Notes under the pieces: generated by a model | Databases searched by the model: none | What the model saw: the letters and a program-made list of their open reading frames with translations, nothing else | What the model was told of the DNA's origin: nothing | Position numbers and translations under genes: made by a program | Origin: Kiritimatiellia bacterium | GTDB taxonomy: Bacteria; Verrucomicrobiota; Kiritimatiellia; B70-G9 | NCBI GenBank assembly: GCA_012961745.1 | Contig: DTYT01000121.1 | Span: 1 to 7,369 of the forward strand | Direction of reading: 5' to 3' | DNA: 7,369 nucleotides | Shown: piece by piece, positions 1 to 5,328 of the stretch | How positions within the stretch are numbered: the first letter of the stretch is position 1 | How the letters are laid out: the number at the start of each line of letters is the position of its first letter

Positions 1-516
1 ATCCTATCGAGCAGGAGGGAACATATCCCCTGCCCGAGGCTCAGGTGGATCGCTTCATGCTGAAGCTCGTGGTTGATTATCCTCGCCGCGACGAAGAAAG
101 GCTTATCCTTGATGCCATGGCGGTCACCGACAAGGGAAATCCGCGTGGATCCCGTGGCGGATCCCTCCGATATACTGGCGGCGCGAGGTGTAATAGACGA
201 TATCTACATCGATGAGAAAATCAAGGATTACATTCTGAATATCGTATTTGCCACACGGCGGCCGCGGGACTACGATCTTCCCCTTGCACAGTTCATCCGA
301 TACGGCGCGTCACCTCGTGCCTCAATCTACCTCGCGATCGCCGCCAAAGCTCAAGCCTTTCTCAACGGGCGCGGCTACGTGGTTCCCCAGGATGTCAAAT
401 CAGTGGCGCACGACGTGTTGCGCCACCGGCTCCTGATATCCTACGAAGCCGAGGCCGAAGATCTCACCTCCGACGACCTCATCTCCCGTATTCTGGAATC
501 ACTGCCTGTACCCTGA
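1..516 (+). CDS. moxR: MoxR-family AAA+ ATPase, C-terminal part, with an apparent frameshift
   Basis: C-terminal half of a MoxR-family AAA+ ATPase, a cytoplasmic ATP-driven, chaperone-like remodelling factor that usually works with VWA-domain partners; its 5' end lies outside the window. Two reading frames carry it. From position 3 one frame reads PIEQEGTYPLPEAQVDRF (bases 1-2 fit the end of the preceding Asn codon), the sensor-1 and arginine-finger region of MoxR proteins, and continues through LKLVVDYPRRDEERLILDAM. From about base 139 the match moves to the frame ending at 516: IRVDPVADPSDILAAR, then DEKIKDYILNIVFATR and the sensor-2 motif YGASPR at 301-318, then the lid. Removing one base from the GGG at 134-136 would give DKEIRVDP and join the halves cleanly. 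As written, the first frame stops at 213-215 and loses the lid. A sequencing or assembly error or a real mutation could explain this. Family assignment is very sure; intactness is not. Confidence 0.9.
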
Positions 517-528
517 ACATACCAAAGT

Positions 529-533
529 GGTGA
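529..533 (+). promoter_or_regulatory. Ribosome binding site for the DUF58 gene
   Basis: GGTGA lies 6 bases before the ATG at 540 and can pair with the anti-Shine-Dalgarno end of 16S rRNA. It falls in the 23-bp gap between the moxR and DUF58 genes, the longest gap in the cluster, and supports the start at 540. Confidence 0.5.
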
Positions 534-539
534 TACCGC

Positions 540-1424
540 ATGATACCGGCGGACATAATAAGGAAAGTCAATCGCATACGAATCCGCACGCGTAAGGCGG
601 TTATCGAGTCCTTCGCCGGGCACTACCACAGCGTCTTCAAGGGACAGGGCATCGAATTTCACGAGGTCCGGGAATACTATCCCGGCGACGATATCAGATG
701 GATCGACTGGAATGTCACCGCCCGCATGGGACATCCCTATGTGAAAAAATTCATCGAGGAGAGAGAGTTGACGGTTATGCTCCTGCTTGATCTCAGCCGC
801 TCTCTCGCCTTCGGAAGTGGCCGCCAACTGAAGCGTGAGACTGCAGCCGAAGTTGCGGCGGTGCTCGCATTTTCCGCGGTGCTCAACAGCGATCGCGTCG
901 GAGCCGTCCTGTTTACCGACCGTGTCGAATTGTTCACCCCTCCCCGCAAAGACACCCGACACGTACTACGGATGATCCGCGATATCCTGTTTTTCGAGCC
1001 CCGCTCGTACGCCACCCGTCTCAGCACTGCTCTGGAGTTCCTTAACCGCGTCACCCGCCGCCGCAGTACATGTTTCCTGATCAGCGACTTTCTCACAGAA
1101 GAAGATTTCTACCGGCCGCTATCCATAACCGCGCAGCGGCATGATCTGGTCGCAATACGCATACTCGACCCCCGTGAACTCACCTGGCCCAAATGCGGCC
1201 TCGTGGAATGGGAAGACCTCGAAACAGGAAACCGCTGCCTGACCGACACCGCGTCCCGTCATGTCCGGCAGGTGTTCTCGCGGAGCCGCCTGTCATTCTC
1301 CCGCAGACTTAGGGAGACGTTCGCTTCACAAGACATTGACTTCCTGGAACTCAGAACGGATGAACCCTACGACCAGGCCCTTCTGAACTTTTTCCGCCTC
1401 AGAGAGTTACGCTACCGCCGATGA
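540..1424 (+). CDS. DUF58 domain-containing protein (VWA-like MoxR partner)
   Basis: A complete 294-residue DUF58 protein, the usual length for the family. The hallmark motif YYPGDDIRWIDWNVTAR is at residues 46-62. A VWA-like fold follows, with MIDAS-type residues apparently intact: DLSRS at 84-88 (Asp84, Ser86, Ser88), Thr159 in a TRLSTAL segment, and Asp183 in LISDF. There is no signal peptide or membrane segment, so the protein should be cytoplasmic. DUF58 genes are routinely found directly downstream of moxR, and the protein is thought to be a MoxR partner or substrate; its molecular role is unproven. The start at 540 is backed by a GGTGA element and by the conserved N-terminus. The stop overlaps the next start as ATGA (1421-1424), suggesting coupled translation. 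Family assignment is very secure; function rests on family association. Confidence 0.96.
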   Translation: MIPADIIRKVNRIRIRTRKAVIESFAGHYHSVFKGQGIEFHEVREYYPGDDIRWIDWNVTARMGHPYVKKFIEERELTVMLLLDLSRSLAFGSGRQLKRETAAEVAAVLAFSAVLNSDRVGAVLFTDRVELFTPPRKDTRHVLRMIRDILFFEPRSYATRLSTALEFLNRVTRRRSTCFLISDFLTEEDFYRPLSITAQRHDLVAIRILDPRELTWPKCGLVEWEDLETGNRCLTDTASRHVRQVFSRSRLSFSRRLRETFASQDIDFLELRTDEPYDQALLNFFRLRELRYRR

Positions 1425-2452
1425 GTGCTACCTCCCATCCACACTCTCCTGCCTTACCGGACACATCCCTGCGCACCCTGCATCCCACAATCCCCTTGTT
1501 TGCCACCGCGCTATCACTCTGCGCGCTCACCTTCGCGGTCTCCTGCTCCCGCCGCCAGAGTCCCCCTCCCACTACGCCGGCTGTCTCTTGCAGTCTCTCC
1601 ACCAACAGCGCCCTGATCGGTGACCCGGTACAAGTGTCACTCCAGGCAACTCACCCGTCCTCCGTGTCAGTCCGGTTCCCACCTCCGCAAACGGATGAGA
1701 ACCTTGAGATCTCGGGCGCCCGCAGAGAAGAACACATCTTGCATTCGGACTGGACACAGACCCGCATCACTTACACGGTGCAGCCATTCCACACCGGCAC
1801 CTTTAGCATCTTCCGGGATACTTCCGTGCATTTCTCGTCCCCCCACACCAACTATTCTCTCCGCTTCACCTGCCCGCCTCTTCACGTGGTAAGCCTCATC
1901 CCGGGCACCAACCTCCCCCCACTCAGACCCCTCAAAGGACCGTATCTCCCGCGCATGTCCCTCTTCGTCTCACACTTCAAAGCCCTTCTTGTTCTGGGCT
2001 TGGTGATGCTCCCTATTCTATCCGCAGCATTAATACTCCTGCGTCGTCGCCGGATGCCAGAGGCCGCACCTGCCGTTGCCGAGAAGGCGCCCCACGAGAT
2101 CACCCTCGAAGCCCTCCGCCAGTTGCAACAGTCCCAACTCATGAATGCACCTGACGCGGAACCCTTCTATGTCAGACTGTCCCAGATCATCCGCGACTAC
2201 ATCGAACCGCGCTTCGGTATCCGTGCCCCCGAGCTGACTACCGAAGAGTTCGTCAGAGAAGCGGCCCAGTCGGTCTCCCTCTCCGGGTCCCATCGTCTCC
2301 TCCTCGAAGATTTCCTCAAGGAAGCGGATCTGGTAAAGTTTGCCTGCTTCCGGCCCGATCCGTCGGCACGGCAGCGGGCCATGAACGCGGCAATCCGTTT
2401 CGTGCAGGACACAACCCCGGAACCGCAGGTTTTCAACGTTGAGGCTCGCTGA
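1421..2452 (+). CDS. Single-pass membrane protein with BatD-like architecture (mini-BatD, DUF4381-like)
   Basis: A 343-residue protein with no firm family name. Residues 24-42 are hydrophobic and end in FAVSC, which fits a relaxed lipobox with Cys42 as a possible lipidation site, though the N-region of about 23 residues is long and weakly charged. Residues 50-180 look like a beta-rich extracytoplasmic domain with two further cysteines (57 and 151). A transmembrane helix spans about 186-207, followed by RRRR. The cytoplasmic tail is helical and contains FYVRLSQIIRDYIEPRFG (249-266), APELTTEEF (269-277) and ADLVKFACFRP (302-312). This pattern is common to DUF4381-like proteins and resembles the C-terminal tail of the BatD downstream. 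Proteins of this layout often sit between DUF58 and BatA. The start is an ATGA overlap with DUF58 and has only a weak Shine-Dalgarno, so translation is probably coupled. It may be a scaffold or adaptor for the VWA proteins (inference). Confidence 0.85.
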   Translation: MSATSHPHSPALPDTSLRTLHPTIPLFATALSLCALTFAVSCSRRQSPPPTTPAVSCSLSTNSALIGDPVQVSLQATHPSSVSVRFPPPQTDENLEISGARREEHILHSDWTQTRITYTVQPFHTGTFSIFRDTSVHFSSPHTNYSLRFTCPPLHVVSLIPGTNLPPLRPLKGPYLPRMSLFVSHFKALLVLGLVMLPILSAALILLRRRRMPEAAPAVAEKAPHEITLEALRQLQQSQLMNAPDAEPFYVRLSQIIRDYIEPRFGIRAPELTTEEFVREAAQSVSLSGSHRLLLEDFLKEADLVKFACFRPDPSARQRAMNAAIRFVQDTTPEPQVFNVEAR

Positions 2453-3434
2453 TCCAGTCTGGTTGTTTGCGATTCTGCTCGTACCGGTGCTGGTGTGGTT
2501 CCGATACCGGCGAGGGCACTCGGCCGCGGTGTTCTATAGCAGCTCCCGCGATCTGGTTGACCTCCCAGGCTCCCTGCGCATACGTCTTCACCTCCTGCTG
2601 CCCTTCGTGTACACCGCGGCCTTGCTATCGGTCATTGTCGCTGCAAGCCGCCCGCAGAAGGCGCTAGGCACCAGAATAATCCCAAGTAGGGCTATCGATA
2701 TCGCGCTGGTCATGGATATCTCGACCTCCATGCGGGCAGAGGATATGGGAGACGAAGGGGAACGGCTCAGCCGCATCGAAGCTGCTAGAAGGGTCGCCAA
2801 GGATTTCATAAGACGCCGACCGCATGACCGGATCGCCCTGATTGCATTCGCCGCCATGCCCTACACAATGGCCCCGCTCACTCTGGATCATGACTGGCTG
2901 ATCACCCGCCTCGAAGAACTGCGTACAGGGATGATCGAGGACGCTACGGCAATCGGTGATGCGCTTGGATCGGCTCTGAACCGCCTGCGGTCCAGCAAGG
3001 CCAAGTCCAGGCTTGTTGTCCTTCTCACGGACGGGGTGAACAACGCTGGGATCCTTGATCCCCTTCTGGCGGCGGAACTGGCCGGCTCCCTGGGAATCAA
3101 GGTCTACACCGTAGGCGTGGGCACCCGAGGTTGGGCTCCGTATCCGGTACGCGATACCTGGGGGAAACTTCGCTACGTGCCACAGCGTGTTGAGATCGAC
3201 GAGAATCTCCTGCGAGATATAGCCGTCACCACCGGGGGGAGGTACTTCCGCGCCGCCGATATCCGAACTATGAGGCAGGCCTATGCAGAAATCGACCGTC
3301 TCGAAAAAACGGAGTTGAAAGTGAAGTACTACACCAGGTACGAGGAACTTTTTCCGTGGGCGCTGCTGGCGGCGGTCCTTCTCCTGGCCGCGGAGAAAAT
3401 CCTTGCGCTCACAGTGGCGGTGAGAATCCCATAA
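2439..3434 (+). CDS. batA: BatA: membrane-anchored VWA-domain protein
   Basis: A complete 331-residue BatA-type protein, typical in length. It has the canonical layout: an N-terminal segment MRLADPVWLFAILLVPVLVW, a second membrane helix at about 53-70, a VWA domain at about 87-290, and a C-terminal helix at about 306-322. The MIDAS looks complete: DISTS at 93-97, Thr170 in EDATAIGDAL, and Asp198 in LLTDG. The VWA domain is expected to face one side of the inner membrane and bind a divalent metal and a partner protein. The start is a TTG at 2439, which overlaps the previous gene by 14 bp; it is chosen because it reproduces the conserved (F/L)ADPxWL N-terminus, and an AGG lies 9 bases upstream. 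A second VWA gene follows after 5 bp. BatA proteins belong to the Bat stress-tolerance cluster; the ligand is unknown. Assignment as BatA rather than BatB follows from gene order. Confidence 0.95.
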   Translation: MRLADPVWLFAILLVPVLVWFRYRRGHSAAVFYSSSRDLVDLPGSLRIRLHLLLPFVYTAALLSVIVAASRPQKALGTRIIPSRAIDIALVMDISTSMRAEDMGDEGERLSRIEAARRVAKDFIRRRPHDRIALIAFAAMPYTMAPLTLDHDWLITRLEELRTGMIEDATAIGDALGSALNRLRSSKAKSRLVVLLTDGVNNAGILDPLLAAELAGSLGIKVYTVGVGTRGWAPYPVRDTWGKLRYVPQRVEIDENLLRDIAVTTGGRYFRAADIRTMRQAYAEIDRLEKTELKVKYYTRYEELFPWALLAAVLLLAAEKILALTVAVRIP

Positions 3435-3439
3435 GCATA

Positions 3440-4456
3440 ATGCACTGGGCTCATCCAGAACGCTTGGTCTGGCTGTGGCTTGTTCCTCCTTTGGGATGTC
3501 TTCTGGCTTGGGGTCTCGCAAGACATCGCCGTCTTCTCGAGAGACTGATCCAGTCGGGACTCCACCCCCGCGTGATTCCCGGCTACAGTTATGCCCGCCG
3601 CCGTACCGCGAACCTCTCGTGGCTTCTTGCCGTTACGCTACTCCTGCTTGCGCTGGCACAGCCACAATGGGGGTTTCACTGGCAGGAAGTGGAACGCAAA
3701 GGGCTGAACATCCTGTTTGCCCTTGATGTCTCCAAAAGTATGCTGGCACAGGATTTCAGACCCAGTCGGCTGCAGCAGGCGAAATGGGGAATTGTCGACC
3801 TCATCGACTCCCTGCAGGGCGATCGGATCGGCTTGCTGCTGTTTGCCGGCACCAGCCATCTGGCATGTCCCCTGACATTCGACTACGACGCTTTCATGAT
3901 GCTTCTCGACGACGCCTCGGTCTTCTCGGTTCCGCGGGGAGGCACCGCCATTGAGCACGCCCTGCGGCACGCCATACGCATCTTCCGAAAGGATCAGTCC
4001 GGTGCGGATCACGCCCTGATCCTGATCACCGACGGAGAAGACCATGAAGGGTCTCCATTAAGATGTCTTCCCGAATTGAAGAAAATGCACGTCAAGATTT
4101 TCACGGTCGGAGTCGGTACGCCTCAGGGTGAACTGGTCCCCATCACCGATGCACACGGTAATTCATCGTATCTCAAGGATAGGTCCGGCAACGTCGTCAA
4201 AAGCAAGCTCCGCGAAGATATCCTCAAGAAACTGGCCCGGGAAACCGGCGGCTGCTACGTAAGAGCCGTCCCAGGCGATCTCGGACTCACTCGCCTCTAC
4301 AACCAGCGGCTGGGGAAAATGCGACGGGCCCGGATTCGGTCCCGTCGGGTACGGATATATTACGACCGCTACCAGCTCTTCATCTCTGGCGCACTCCTGC
4401 TGCTCGCCTTCGAAGCATGGTCATCCCGACAAATACAGCGGAGAAAGCTGCGATGA
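3440..4456 (+). CDS. batB: BatB: membrane-anchored VWA-domain protein
   Basis: A 338-residue paralogue of the preceding BatA. It has membrane helices at about 10-26, 58-73 and 312-327, and a VWA domain at about 88-290. MIDAS residues are present: DVSKS at 96-100, Thr169 in RGGTAIEHAL, and Asp198 in LITDGED. The segment GVGTPQGELVPITD (225-238) is typical of the BatB branch. The ATG at 3440 is chosen because it gives the conserved N-terminus MHWAHPERLVWLW; the frame is open back to an ATG at 3356, but that would run deep into BatA and add a polar leader with no family counterpart. The gap to BatA is 5 bp and no good Shine-Dalgarno sits at the right distance, so translation probably depends on ribosomes finishing batA. 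BatA and BatB are thought to form a membrane complex with the other Bat proteins (inference from the family). Confidence 0.95.
   Translation: MHWAHPERLVWLWLVPPLGCLLAWGLARHRRLLERLIQSGLHPRVIPGYSYARRRTANLSWLLAVTLLLLALAQPQWGFHWQEVERKGLNILFALDVSKSMLAQDFRPSRLQQAKWGIVDLIDSLQGDRIGLLLFAGTSHLACPLTFDYDAFMMLLDDASVFSVPRGGTAIEHALRHAIRIFRKDQSGADHALILITDGEDHEGSPLRCLPELKKMHVKIFTVGVGTPQGELVPITDAHGNSSYLKDRSGNVVKSKLREDILKKLARETGGCYVRAVPGDLGLTRLYNQRLGKMRRARIRSRRVRIYYDRYQLFISGALLLLAFEAWSSRQIQRRKLR
4440..4444 (+). promoter_or_regulatory. Ribosome binding site for batC
   Basis: GGAGA lies 8 bases before the ATG at 4453, inside the last codons of batB. It favours that start over the upstream in-frame ATG at 4417, which would place 12 extra residues ahead of the signal peptide. 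Confidence 0.6.
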
Positions 4457-5325
4457 GAGCCGGAAATCCACCGCCGCTGAGCTTTCTGCAAACCGCCCTC
4501 CTGCTCTGGATGTGCTTTGCGATTCCCTGCGCCCGCGCAACGGAAGCTACCGCGCGATCCCTGTTGGAAAAGGCGGCCTCCGCCCTTGACTCGGGCAGAT
4601 ATGAAGAGGCGGAGCGCCTATGTCTTGAGGCCCGTTCGCAATTGCCACCTGGCAGCCCCCTTCGTGCCGTAGTCGAGTTCAACCTGGGACTCGCCCTCTG
4701 CAAGCGCGGGAAGAATTCGGATGCCGAACAACTGTGGACAGACGCCGCACACACAACGGATCTGACGCTTCAGGCCATGACGTCCTATAACCTTGCCCAC
4801 ATCTACCTCGAAAAAGCGCAGGCAGCAATTGCCCGTAAGGACCCCGCCGCCGCCATGAACCTTCTTGACCGCGCGATCAGCCACTACCGTTACGCCTTGC
4901 GGGCCACTCCGCGCGATCTGGACGCGAAGATCAACTATGAAATCGCATTACGTCTCAAAGAGCACATCCGTCGTGAAATGACGCCCCCTGCCAGCGGTTC
5001 CGCTGCGCGTCGCCAAAAGTTCAAGGAAAAACAAGGCCCTACCCCTTCCCCCGGCCAAACGGCTCAGCAGCGTAGGGTAGGCGAGTCACCCCCACGTGCG
5101 GAGCAAGGCGCCTCGCGCAGCGCCCAGCCGTATCCCCGATCCCAGCCTCACTCTCGCAAGGAACCCGAGCATCTCGGGCCGGCCCGCAGTGCGGCACCAT
5201 GGAAGGCGCTTCCCACAGAGTCCGCACGCGCTATCCTTGATGCCATCCGGGAGGACGAGAAGGCACGGCGCAGCACTGCGCGGTTGATCATGTCGCGCCC
5301 GACACCTGTCGAAAAGGACTGGTAA
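4453..5325 (+). CDS. batC: BatC: exported TPR protein
   Basis: A 290-residue exported protein. Residues 1-29 form a signal peptide with a hydrophobic core (LSFLQTALLLWMCFAIPC) and a likely cleavage site after ARA. Helical TPR-type repeats cover about 34-175: a first hairpin with ALDSGRYEEAERLCLEA, then VEFNLGLALCKRGKNSDAEQLW, then a longer one with SYNLAHIYLEKAQ and AAMNLLDRAISHYRYALR. About 178-250 is a low-complexity linker rich in Pro, Ser, Arg and Gln. The C-terminus (AILDAIREDEK, then PVEKDW at 285-290) matches the conserved tail of BatC proteins, which typically end in an EKDW-like motif. TPRs bind other proteins, so BatC is probably a periplasmic partner of BatA, BatB or BatD (inference). 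The start is set by an ATGA overlap with batB and a GGAGA element. An alternative ATG at 4417 is less likely. Confidence 0.9.
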   Translation: MRAGNPPPLSFLQTALLLWMCFAIPCARATEATARSLLEKAASALDSGRYEEAERLCLEARSQLPPGSPLRAVVEFNLGLALCKRGKNSDAEQLWTDAAHTTDLTLQAMTSYNLAHIYLEKAQAAIARKDPAAAMNLLDRAISHYRYALRATPRDLDAKINYEIALRLKEHIRREMTPPASGSAARRQKFKEKQGPTPSPGQTAQQRRVGESPPRAEQGASRSAQPYPRSQPHSRKEPEHLGPARSAAPWKALPTESARAILDAIREDEKARRSTARLIMSRPTPVEKDW

Positions 5326-5328
5326 GGT

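Noticed and set aside
73..516. The C-terminal moxR segment as an independent small gene starting at TTG 73
   Set aside because: Its first 20 or so residues are the out-of-frame translation of the AAA+ core; only the part from about 139 matches the family, so it is the lid half of a frameshifted gene.
441..962. A 173-codon minus-strand open frame over the moxR/DUF58 junction
   Set aside because: It is antisense to the conserved DUF58 motif region and shows no domain-like pattern.
3356..3439. An upstream ATG extending batB by 28 residues
   Set aside because: The extension overlaps batA by about 80 bp and precedes the conserved BatB N-terminus with glycine-rich sequence that looks like out-of-frame batA.
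2664..3521. A 285-codon open frame on the minus strand across batA and the start of batB
   Set aside because: It lies wholly opposite well-supported VWA coding sequence, has no recognisable motif, and is explained by the codon bias of the forward genes.
3638..4045. A 135-codon minus-strand open frame inside batB
   Set aside because: It is antisense to the VWA domain, has no plausible start context, and gives a low-information protein.
4417..4452. An upstream ATG extending batC by 12 residues
   Set aside because: The ATG at 4453 has a well-placed GGAGA and an ATGA overlap and gives a normal signal peptide length.
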